From NCBI RefSeq assembly GCF_037038585.1, contig NC_092541.1:691445-755444 (forward strand): a stretch of DNA of 64,000 nucleotides. The letters are read 5' to 3'. This DNA comes from Patagioenas fasciata (lineage: Eukaryota; Chordata; Aves; Columbiformes; Columbidae). Shown here piece after piece: positions 36,051-46,600 of the stretch. Below the pieces are notes generated by a model that saw nothing but the letters and a program-made list of their open reading frames with translations, did not search any database and was not told where the DNA came from. The position numbers were made by a program, and so were the translations under genes. The stretch's first letter is position 1. Every line of letters starts with the position of its first letter.

Positions 36051-36735
36051 CGCTGCAGGGGGAGGGAGCCACTGCAGCAGCAGAGGGGGAAAGGGGGCTG
36101 CAAACCTGGGGGGACATCCCCACAGAGAGGGGGGGATCTGTGTATGGTGGGGACGGTCCCCAAGGGGTGAGTCCCTGGCAGCGTGCGTGACCCCCCAGCT
36201 GTGCCAGACCACACACCTTGAGACACCCCGGCCCCAAATCAGAACAGGACCCCCAACCTCAACCTCACTGCACCAAGCCCTGGGCTCTATCCCATGGTTT
36301 GATTTTAATTTGGGCAGTGCTAACGAGGGCCCTGTGCGATTTGGCTTAATTGTGTCCCGCTGGTTCCCTGCAGCTGTGTGATCTGCGGGACCCGGGTTCT
36401 GCTGCCTCCCTGCACCCCGCTGCAGCGCTGGGGTGATGTGCGAGAGCCAGCACCCCCGCAGGACTCCTGGCTGGGTTGGGGGTGGTAACGGGTGACAGGT
36501 CCCTGGGGACCCCCCTGCCACCACCTGCCCCACCCGCCCCGGGAAGCCCTCCAGCACCACCGGCCGCATCCTGCACCCCTTTGTGAGATGGTCGCGGGGG
36601 AGAAGAGCCCGGAGGGGGAGATGGGGGCGATGGGGAGAGATAAGGGGTCCCCTCAAGGGGTTCCATCCCGGCTCCTCCTGTGGGGTGCGATGCTGCGCAC
36701 CGGGGCGAGCGGCACCCCCGGACCGCCCTCCCCGC

Positions 36736-36798
36736 CGTGTGTGTGTCTGTGTCCGTGTGTCTGTCCGTGTGTCTGTGTCCGTGTGTCGGGGTGTGCGC
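36736..36798. repeat. GT-rich microsatellite (TGTGTCYG)n
   Basis: Imperfect TGTGTCTGTGTCCG repeats. No transcript evidence here. Confidence 0.85.
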
Positions 36799-37429
36799 CG
36801 CTGTCCCCGGTGCCGCTAGGTGTCACCAGGAGCCCGCGCTGCGCGGCCCCCGGGGGTGGGACCTGGAGCATCCGCGGCTCCGGGTCACCCGTGGCCGGTC
36901 CGGCTGGAGTGGGATCGGCAGCACCCGTGGGGCTGGATCCCCAAAGTGACCCTGAGGTCAGCCCTGGGGGCCGGTGCGCCCTCACACCTGGACCCTGGGG
37001 GTCTGGAGCACCCATGGGAGCAGCAGCACCCCGGGAGCTGGTGGGGTCTGCAGGAGCCCAGGTGTGACCCCCTCTGGCTGCTCTGTTCCCCCAGCCCTTG
37101 CTGCTGTCACCAGCTCAGACCCCCCAAAGCTCCCCCAAAGACCCTGCTGATCTCCTCCAACATCCCCACGACCATCACCCCCAACCAGGACCTGTGCTGC
37201 ACGTCATGAACCCCAGGAGCAGCACAACCTCCCCAACACCACAACGTGATTCGGCGGAGCCGAAATCCCCGTTCAGCCCCGGGGCCCCACGGGCACCTGT
37301 CGCACCGAGAGCAAAGTCCAGGCCCAGGAAAGAGTCCTGGGGCCGCCGCCCTAGTCTTTGCCCACAGGGGACAACCCCATGGATGGCACAGCCATGCCAC
37401 CTCCCAGCCTGCGGTCGGGCTTTATCGCC

Positions 37430-38040
37430 TTGGCGGTTCTTGGAAAATGGTTCGCCAGAGTTAATCAAAGAAACCATAAAAGCCACCATAAAAGTGCAAA
37501 CCTTGAGCTGCTGGGCTGTGCCCCGGCTGGAAAGGGGCGATTGGGTGTCTGGGCAGAGTGGGGGGAGGATTTTCCAGCTGAGACCCTCAGAAAAGTCTCA
37601 ATGGGATGGAATTTGGGGGTTCATCCTTTAGGATACTTGGCAAGATCGAAAGCTTTGTCCTCTGCTGAGAGCAGCACTGCTGTAATACAATACGAACCAG
37701 CTTTATGGATGTTTATAACCACATCCAGCCGAAACGCCGTGACTTCCAGCAGCCGAGAGGACAGGAGACCTCGCCATTACATGATTAAATGGGCACGGCT
37801 GCTTGTCCCAGCCCCACAGTGGGGGTCCCTGCACCCACTACCATGAGCAAGAGCACTCATTGACAGCTGATCTGGGGACAAATAAGCCCCTTAATACTGG
37901 CCAGCACCCTCCTCTTCCCCAGGAACAGCGAGCCATTTGTAACCAGCTCTTTAATTAAAGACATTGCCAGAGGCAGAATGGCTTTATTAAATCTGCCTGA
38001 GCTTTCCCTGAGCTGGCTGTAATGAAATCCTCCCGCGTTG
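37430..38040. promoter_or_regulatory. Possible conserved non-coding / enhancer region
   Basis: Mixed-composition DNA within GC-rich surroundings, with GTTAATCAAAG, AAACCATAAAA, TTGACAGCTGAT and TCTTTAATTAAAG. These resemble FOX/HNF, RUNX, MEIS/E-box and homeobox sites. It reads like an enhancer but conservation cannot be judged here. Confidence 0.25.
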
Positions 38041-38131
38041 CGGGGACCGTGACGTGCCAGGCGCGTGGAAGAGCCAGCGCTGGCTGTCCCAGCGTGGACC
38101 CATGGGGCTGGGGGACAATCAGGGCGGGTTC

Positions 38132-38226
38132 GGGGATGCTCAGGGATACTCAGGCGTATCAGGGATGTTCAGGGACATTCAGGGATGCTCAGAGATGCTC
38201 AGGGATGCTCAGAGATGCTCAGGGCT
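38132..38226. repeat. 10-bp tandem repeat (AGGGATGCTC)n
   Basis: About nine copies of a 10-base unit, mostly AGGGATGCTC or AGAGATGCTC, in exact register. Confidence 0.95.
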
Positions 38227-38550
38227 GCCACATCTTCCTGCAGATGCGGGAGTCGCAGCAGCTCAGCGGTTGCTGCTCCAGCTCCCTGGTAATCAGCCAA
38301 GCCCGGCACCCACTCCAGGTTTGTCCTGGGCTGCCAAGCACCGGCAGATCAATAGGAGCATTATCAACCAATAATTCACGGTAAAACCAGTAGTTCCTGC
38401 CCTTTCCTGGTGTGGGCGGCTTCCCCTCCCTCTGCCTGGGATTATCGAATTACCATTTTGCTGTTCTAACCTCTTTCGGGTTGTTTTTTCCCCCCTTTCT
38501 TAAACCAAGTTTTTATCGCTAAGAAATGCTGATTTGCAAGATGCCTCCCC

Positions 38551-38860
38551 GGAGGATGGCGAGGGTGGCGAGGGTGGCGATGATGGTGAGGGTGGTGAGG
38601 ATGGTGAGGATGGTGAGGATGGTGAGGATGGTGAGGGTGGTGAGGATGGTGAGGATGGTGAGGGTGATGAGGGTGGCGAGGATGGCGAGGGTGGTGAGGA
38701 TGGTGAGGATGGTGAGGATGGTGAGGGTGATGAGGGTGGTGAGGATGGTGAGGGTGGTGAGGATGCTGAGGGTGGTGAGGATGGTGAGGGTGATGAGGGT
38801 GGTGAGGATGGCAAGGGTGGTGAGGATGGCAAGGGTGGTGAGGATGGCAAGGGTGGCAAG
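38551..38860. repeat. GGTGAGGAT-type minisatellite, about 310 bp
   Basis: Tandem 6- and 9-base units GGTGAG, GGTGAGGAT and GGTGATGAG. All three plus-strand frames and the reverse strand stay open because the unit is a multiple of 3. The apparent acidic or Met/Val/Arg-rich proteins are artefacts of the repeat. Confidence 0.96.
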
Positions 38861-39575
38861 GAGCCCGACGGCCTCGGGGAGCCGAGCGGCCCCCTGAAAC
38901 AGCTCCGGCCTCTGCGGGTCCCCCTACAACCCCAAACCCGGGGCAAGATTAACATTTGATTTTCACTAAATATAAGATTTTTAAAAGCCATTTTGGAAGG
39001 CTGTGCGGCCACCAAGGGAGCGGCTCTAGGGTAGCTCAGGATTAGCACAAATTGTCCTCCTGGGTCGTGTCGGGGGGTTGGTCCCCAGTTCTCTGGGGTC
39101 CCACAAAGGCTGAGTGATGGGTGATTCCCAGCTGGGATGGAGCTGGATGCTTCTCCCATCAGGGATCAGCGCAGCTTGGCTGGAGAACACCCCGGTTCTC
39201 CTGGCTTTGATTCCATCTCCCATCCTCCTCCTCGCTGGGTTCAGAACGTTGCTGAGCCGAGCAGGCAATGGGATCAGTGCAGGCACTTGCAAACACTTCA
39301 TCTCTTTCAGGGAGGCTGAAGGCACGTTTATGGTGTATTTTTTAATAGCAGCTCGGATAAACAGCCGCGGTACCCTGCACCGGGCGCGCAGCGGGTGATG
39401 AATGCGGTCACGCTCGCTCGCCGCGGGGCTGCGATTGGCTTTGGTTATTAAAGAAGATAAAGAAAGAAAAAGAAATAATGGACTTTGGCACATTTCATTG
39501 CGCCGATGGGTGCGGAGGGAACACGGCGGCCTCTCCGCTCACCCCGTGTCGGTGCCCAGCTGCTGAGCAACGGGG

Positions 39576-39690
39576 GTGGGATGAAGGATGGGGAAAGAAA
39601 GATGAAGAATGAGAGATGAAGGAGGAGGGATGAAGGATCAGGAAGGCGGGATGAAGGACAAAGGATGAGGGATGAAGAAGGAGGGATGAT
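39576..39690. repeat. Purine-rich GGATGAA repeat
   Basis: Degenerate tandem GGATGAAGGA and GATGAAGAA units. The plus strand is almost wholly purine. No gene. Confidence 0.85.
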
Positions 39691-40599
39691 CTCTGGCCAG
39701 GCTTTTACTCCTTGCCCTGCAGTGCTCCTGGCTGTGTGCCCGGCACCGGGTTTGTCTCCTGTGCTGTGGCCGGGGGTTCTCAGGGGTTGGTTATCAGGGT
39801 CTTGTATTTATTTATGACCCTCCCAAGACATGGGCACCGTTTAGAGGCCCTGAGCTGCTACCTGCCCTCAGGACACAGCATTTTCAGGGCTGTGCAGTGT
39901 CATAGAGCATCCTTGGGCTGCTGGCACCGATCCCAACCCGGGGGACAGAACCAGAGCTCCTATGGTGGAAACCACATCTCCATCCCCTTCCAACCCACCT
40001 CCTGCCCCACTGAGCTGCCAACCTGGCTCACACGTGTCCCCTGTGCTGGGATGGGCCTCCCCATGGCCAGGGACCCTTGTCCTCGGGCAGGCACGTGCTG
40101 GGAGGCGTTTTTGCGGATCAGCGTATAAATTGTGCTGATAAGGAGCATTTCTGCTGTGTTCAGCCCCGGGCAAGAGCCAAGTGATAAAGTGTTTCTGGTG
40201 ATATAGCAGCGATTGATCCTCCAGCGCTGGGAGCGAGCACCCGTCCCTGTGCAGGGGACACACAGGACTTTAATTTGTCTTTTATCCAGGGAAGCAGCCC
40301 CATAATATTGCCAAATACCCCCAACAGAGGTGTTTTGCAGCCAGACAGCAGGATCCCTCCTGATGTCCCTGTGCCCGAGCCCAGGTGACATCAAGGGGCT
40401 GCGCTGGCCACAGCACTTCTTAGTCTAATGGTTCGTGATTGTGTTATTAGTCACAGGTTGAAATAAACCACCAAAAAATCCGGTTGCCTGGGATGTTTCG
40501 TTTACTTCAAGAATCAGAAAACAAACCCTGTTTGTTTAGATGAAAAATTCGGATGGGAGATGGGGTTTTTCCCTCTCCCTCACGGCAGCATCACCGCAG

Positions 40600-40705
40600 C
40601 TGGGAAAGCAGCTTAGAAAATTACGCACTATGATAATTGATTGAATTCATCAGGAAATGAAGCAGGAGCCTTTAAATTCAGGGTTCAGAGAGGGAGGAAA
40701 AAAAA
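40600..40705. promoter_or_regulatory. AT-rich homeobox-motif cluster, possible enhancer
   Basis: Holds AAATTACGCAC, TGATAATTGATTGAATTCAT and CTTTAAATTCAGG within a GC-rich intergenic region. Several overlapping ATTA/TAAT cores. Function inferred only. Confidence 0.22.
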
Positions 40706-43354
40706 TCCCCGTGCAGTGATTTGTACCAAGCAGCACAGGAGCCATCAGGAAAGGTAACACACCTGGTGAAAATAGTGGGTTTGAGGTTTAAATCAGGAGG
40801 GAATCGTTTCTTTCCCTTCCAGAAGCTCCTTGGTTGCTCAAGCAGAGAGATGGATCAGATGGGAGTTTTGGAGCACTCTTGAAGGCTTTGAGAAATGAGA
40901 TGGGGAAGCCAAAAGTGTGATTTATAATAGAAGAAAGGGAAAATGGGCTTGAGCATCCCCAAGCAGAGGCTGTAGGGCTGGGATACACCCAGTACAATCC
41001 CCAAATGCCTGGCTTTTCATGTGACCACCCCTGCTCGCCCTCTCCCATCAATACCTCAGCTCCCCTGAGGAATATTTGCTGCTGATATTTGGGGACCCCA
41101 GGGCTGCAGGCAGGGAGAGTTTTGCAGCTGGGGCGCTCATCCAAAATGCTGAGAGCAGCTCAGGCTGCTTCGCAAGTGCAGCACCCCCGTGCCTGCACCC
41201 CTGGTAAGCCGCAGGGGTGCTCTGGTCATCGCGCACGTGTCCGCGCACACGAGCTCCAGGGAGCGGGGGGACAAGGTCCCTGTGCAGCTGGTGACAGTGA
41301 CGCGAGCCCATGGGAAGCATCCTCCCGGCCCAGGGACACCACGTCTCACCCGGCGTCCCCTGAGCCGCGTTCCCACGAGTGGTTCAGCATCCGTCTCCGT
41401 GGCAACACATTTTCCACATCCTCCGGTACCTCCTGTCTGCGGTGCCGGCAGCCCCGGGGAACCCTGCGCGCTGGGCACGGATGGGTGTTCATCACCCACC
41501 CCAGCACCCTGAGAGCGATGGGGACCAGTCCCCTGCTCTGCAGGGTGTCCCTTGGATCTCTCCGAGCCCACCCTTGGGGCGCAGGATGGATTTGGGGCAG
41601 CACAGACGCACCTCCAAGCTTGCAGGCATCTCACCTGCCTTCCTGGGCCAGCAGCCGCTTCATCTGCCAGCGCTCTCCCACGTGTAGGAGGATTTTCCGC
41701 CTTTTCCTCCTGGCTGGAGCTCTTCAGGAAGGGATCCTTGGAGATGTAGCTGTCCAGAAAACCTCTCACCCAACACAAAGTCCCAAAGTATCATCCTTGG
41801 AAGATGCTCACGCGCAAAATGACAGAGACCTGTGGGGTCACCCATTGGAAAAGCCTCATTCGCTGGGATTCCTGGATACCAGTGGGATTGCAGAGCCCGT
41901 TTCAGCCGTGCCACTCACCCAAGATCCCCAGCGGTGCCGGAGGTTGTGCCGTAACGCCCCGGAGCCGGGAAAACCCCTCCCCGGCACAGCTGGGAACAGT
42001 GCTGGGGGGCACAGGAAACCTCCATTCATCGGCACTTGGTCATCAGCCAAATTGGAGCCAAACCAGCCAACTTTTTTTCAACTTCCCAGTAAAATGGAGT
42101 TTCCAGAGACCTGTGATGGGTGGGGAAAGTGGTCAGCAAGGGGCGGCTGCAGGAGGATGGCGGCTTCGCCCCTGGCTCCGCAGCGTCCGGGCTCCCCGGT
42201 GGTGCCGGTTCTGTTGCGCAACAATACAGGCTGGGAGTTGGGGGATGAAGGTTTTTTGGATGCCCCCATCAGTAGGGCAGCGGGGGAAGCTGTGATTTTT
42301 GGAGGGAGGTTTAATCGACATCAGAGGGTCACAGGCTCCTAAATCCCTTTCTTTTTTTATTTTGGAAATGGGCCTGCAAACGCTGTAGGGTCCCCAGCCC
42401 TGGCGGGAGGACATGTCCCCTGCCAAGGGGCCACGCTGTCCCCATGGGGTCACTCCGTGGGGCTGTGGTGGTGCCCAAATTGTTGCAGCACCCAGCAGGG
42501 CTGACAAGTCAGGGGGTTTCCATCTGTCCCCCCCAAAATAAGTTGGCTCCTCTGTGGCGTGTCCACTGTGTCCCCATGGGGTGGTGGCCTCGATGAGGGG
42601 CGATGGGGTCAGCCAGCCCAAGGGCAGAGCTCAGCCTGGGCACGGCTCCCGGGGCTGGGGGGGTGGATTTAGTTATATAAAAATAATTAAAAAACCAAAG
42701 CAAACCAAACAATCAAGCCCACCAGTACGGGTCTGGTTTTCATTTTGCAGGAACTTTTTGTTACTCTTTTGCATCAGCCCAACTCCTCCAAGTCCAAAAC
42801 ACTTGGTGTGATGTGATGGGTTTCCCTCCACAGCCAGCAGAAATAATCCTTTTTCCGAAAAATGAGGCTGTGCTGGAGCTGGGTCACGTTGGCAAGAAGC
42901 AGCAGGAGAGGGACCTTGGCTGCCCCCCAAGTCGCTGCGCTCGCCCCCGTGCCCCGCGGCGGGTGGCGGGGACACTGCCAAGGGACATGGCTGCGTGACA
43001 CCCGCGTGGGGAAGAGACGTCCTGCCAAGAGCCGCGGTCCGGCCGAGCCGGATCCCCAGGAGGGTCTCGGGACCCCGCAGGGGTGGCGCTGCCTCCCACC
43101 CACCCCATCCTGCCGCCTCCTTTCTCTTTTTGCCACTTTCCCCTCGATTCCGCTCTGTGTCCTTCCCTGCCCGCTGTCCCAGCCTCGTCCCTGCCGGCGT
43201 GGCCAGGCACCAGAAGGACTTTGCACCCCGAGGCAGCGCTCGCTCCCCACTCCTTCCCGCAAGCCCGGGAGCTGCCGAGGAGAGCGAAAATGCTTTGGTG
43301 TTATCTGCGAGGGGAGGCAGGCTCGGTGGGCAGGGTTTGCGCGAAGCCTGCTGG

Positions 43355-43362
43355 CTTATAAG
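43355..43362 (+). promoter_or_regulatory. ACE: TATA box of ACE
   Basis: GCTTATAAGC lies about 75 bases upstream of the ACE start codon, so transcription should begin near 43385-43392, leaving a 5' UTR of about 45 bases. The surrounding 42.9-43.65 kb is CpG-rich. A TATA-bearing somatic promoter is also what mammalian ACE has. Confidence 0.75.
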
Positions 43363-43433
43363 CAGCCGGCAGCGGAGGCAAAGCCGTCTCGCAAGGCACC
43401 GAACGGGTGTCCCCCCCGCGTTTTCCCGTCGCG

Positions 43434-43643
43434 ATGTCCCCGGTGCTGGGGCTGCTGCTGGGGCTGAGCCTGGCGGGTGCCCTGGGCCCCGGGCTGGAGC
43501 CCCCCGAGTCCCAGCCCACGGAGGAGGGGGCTGTCCTGTTCGCCAGCGCCTACAACAGCACGGCCGAGCTCGTCCTCTTCGAGAGCGTCTCGGCCAGCTG
43601 GGATTACTACACCAACCTGACGGCCGAGAACGCTGCTCTGCAG
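43434..43643 (+). CDS. ACE: ACE exon 1
   Basis: 70 codons: signal peptide, then [20 protein letters not shown] and [13 protein letters not shown], with the first N-glycosylation sequons (NST, NLT). Donor CAG|GTGGGT, phase 0. Confidence 0.97.
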
Positions 43644-46600
43644 GTGGGTGCTGGGACGGGGGCGATGCCACCACGGGGGTGTCCCTGGCAGCGGGGACTG
43701 GGCATGGTGGGGACATTTGGAGGTGTCCCCTTCCTCCTCGCAGGCTCCTTTAGCAGCACCCAGGGTGGCGAATCAGGGCTGGGACGTGCAGTCTGGGAAC
43801 AACAGGGTTTTGCATGAAATTTGCCCTCGGAGGGGCTCTGCCTGCAGCCGCAGCCCTGGTCCTGGAGCACAGTCTGGGTTATTTTTAAAGGTGGTTCCCT
43901 CCTCCCAGCACCTTCTACTTTCCTTCCCCCTCCTTCCCTGGATGGGGGTCAGGTGTCAAGTGTCCCTGTCCCTCTCCCTGCCCGGCGCCACCGCGTCCCC
44001 GCACTGTGCGGTGCCGGAGCCCCACTGTGTCCCAGCACAGGGGCTCTTGCTTTGGGGCAGATACCAGGAGCCCAAAGTGTGCACAAGCAACAGGGTGGCA
44101 TTGTGACCAAGGCTGCCACCCCCTGTTCCTGTGTCCCCACCCCAACTTTGGGAAATCAGGCTATGGGGCACTTGCCATGAGCCCAGAGCTCTGGGGGGGA
44201 GCGATGCTGCCTGCATCCCGCAGGCGTTTGCTGGGGGTTCTGTGTGTTTGGGCTGGGTTTTGTGGGCAGGGAGCTCAAGCAGCCCGGGGGGCGCTGCAGA
44301 ATGGCGTGGGCTGGGGAACCGTAGTCTCCGGACAAGCTGCGGAGTTTTTCCCGGTTCTTGTTGTGCCCAGGGAGCTGCTGGTTTCCCCGGTGCGGGGGGC
44401 ACAGCCATGGCGCTGAGTGCAGCTCGGAGGTATCCCTGCCACCCCTTACAGCTTCAGCTGCACGGTCAGTGAATCCCACACATCACCCCTGCACCCCAAG
44501 GGCTGCCACACAGACCCGAGCACCTCCGGATGCCACGGGGCTGCTCTGTGGCAGAAGGAAACGTGTTTTCCTGCACCGGGGGAAGAGCAGCGCCGGGTCT
44601 GGCTGCTGCCAACTTGGCACAACACCCCAGGGCACCCAAGTGCCCCTTCAGCCGTCTTTCGGTGAACTGAGGCGGTGTCTGCGCACACACCCAGAGGCTG
44701 CTGCAGATGTTGTGGTGGGACCAGGGACCCTGGGGCAGAGCAGCAACATCCCAGCAGCCCCAAGTCCAAGGTTAAGCCCGAAAAAGCACCTTGCAGGGAC
44801 TTTTCCCGAGGGGTGTTTCCAGGTCAGCTCTCACCCTTTTCTGGGTTAATAAATGCCAGAGGATCAGGGCGAGGTGACAAAGCTCCCAAGCCATTCCAGG
44901 ACATGGAGAGGATCTGTCCTGAGGTCGTCCAGCAATGGGGCAGTGGGGAGTAGTGCGGTGGGATGGGGAGAAAATGAGTCCTAAAGGGTTAACAGCGGCC
45001 AGCACTGCCCCAGGGCTGAATTGTGGGCATGTGGAGAACTCCTGGGTCAGGCAAACCCCGCACAGGTCTGTGACACAGTGACACAGCAGGAGCCCAGCCA
45101 AGGACAACAGGGTGTGGGCTGCTCCAGGACCTGCCACCAAAGGTGGCCACAGGACAAAGTGACAGGTGGCAGGAGGCTGAAGGAATCAGCCCCCGATCAC
45201 GCAGGGACGGACAGAGGGACGGACAGGGCACCCAGCTATGGGAGGGGGAGATGAAGCATCTCCTGCAAGCTGGGGCTATAAGCAAGAGGCGTTTGGGGTT
45301 CAGGAGCTGCTCGTGGGTGCGGAATGTCTCCGGGCACCCGGGGCAGCCCCAGTGCCCTGGGTCGCATCCTGCTGAACCTCCCCTGTGCAACTGGGAGCAG
45401 GGAGGGACTGGGTGGAGGTCCCTGAGCCTCCCAGAGGAGCACAGGCATAGAGAGAGCTCCAAATTGGGGGTGAAGGGCCAGGGCTGGTGGGCACGGCCAT
45501 GGTGAGGGCGTCTCGGGCAGCGCCACCGGCCTCGGCTCGCTCCACCAGAGCTGTCAGGAGAGTTTAGGGCACGATCCGCCTGACCAAACACAGGCGCCTG
45601 TTCAAGGAGAAGACAAAACACAGCTGGACTCTGCTTCCTACAACCGCCCAGCTCCGTGGCGGCAGCTGGGAGGGGGTAACGACACCCCCTGTTCCGTGGG
45701 GTGATGCAGGAGCATCTTGCTCTAGCACAGTGTGTCAGTGGGGCTGGCACATCCCAGCACATTCACTGGTACCCCAGTGATGCTGGGGGTGCTGGGACGT
45801 CCAACAGAGGTGTTGAGTGCATTCAGGGTCACCGGGTACTTCTGGCATCTCCACCCCCGTGATCCCGGTGCGTGGGTGCTGTCCTGGGCAGCCCCAGCCC
45901 TGCCGCACCGTAACTCCCTTCCAGCCCAGGGAATGTGAAGATTAAAATAAAACAAACCAGGCTTGCTGGAGCCAGGCTAAAAATGCCATGAATATCAGCT
46001 AATGAGCTCCATAAATCATGCTGGGACAGCACACGGGCAGCGAACAGGCGCCCTGCACCTTGTCACTCGATCTTGAGCGTTGACCCTCTGAAAAGATCAG
46101 CGTTTCTCAAAAATACAGCTGACACTGGCTGGGATGTGACCCCCAGCAATACACCCTGTCCCAAAATCGTGGCCATCAGCTGCGGCTCCAGCTGCCTAAA
46201 GAACCCCCCATGGTGCGGGCAGCTCCCGGTCACCCCAAAACTGGGGGCAAATGGGTGCCCCTCTGCATGGTGAGACCCAGACGTGGCACTCACGGGGCAC
46301 AGGCTGCAGAGAGCCAGAGGAGATGTGTCTCGAGCTGGCAAGGAGGTGTAGGAAGGAGAAAAGTGAATGTGACATCTTTGCAGTTTCCCTTTGGGCTTCT
46401 ACAAAGGTGAGAAATAGCTGGAATAGGAATTAAATGAAGCTAGAACACAGAGCTCCTCCTGAAACTCAGGTCTGGAAGCTGCCAGAGCCAGCTCAGGAGC
46501 ACCTGGACAACCTGCCCATGTGGGGTGGACACCCCGTCCCCATATCCCACCCCATCTGGGCCACAACACCCCCGAGCTGCTCCCAAAACATCTTCAGAGG

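Larger units (their letters stand above)
34985..43330. other. Intergenic region between CYB561 and ACE
   Basis: No protein gene recognised. Contents: a weak candidate minus-strand transcript (35415-36060), GT-rich and minisatellite patches, two stretches of mixed composition with homeobox/FOX-like motifs (37.43-38.04 and 40.60-40.70 kb), and long GC-driven open frames (for example 41089-42342) with no familiar domain. No CR1 copy is seen in this interval. Confidence 0.6.

Noticed and set aside
38500-39159. Long Ser/Pro and Asp/Glu/Gly open frames on both strands
   Set aside because: They follow from a tandem repeat whose unit is a multiple of 3.
41089-42342. 417-codon open frame on the plus strand upstream of ACE
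   Set aside because: No recognisable domain, composition driven by GC content, overlapped by other long frames on both strands, and no splice or UTR structure.
43407-43433. In-frame GTG ahead of the ACE start
   Set aside because: The ATG at 43434 begins a clean signal peptide and sits about 45 bases past the expected transcription start; a GTG start is not expected in a vertebrate gene.
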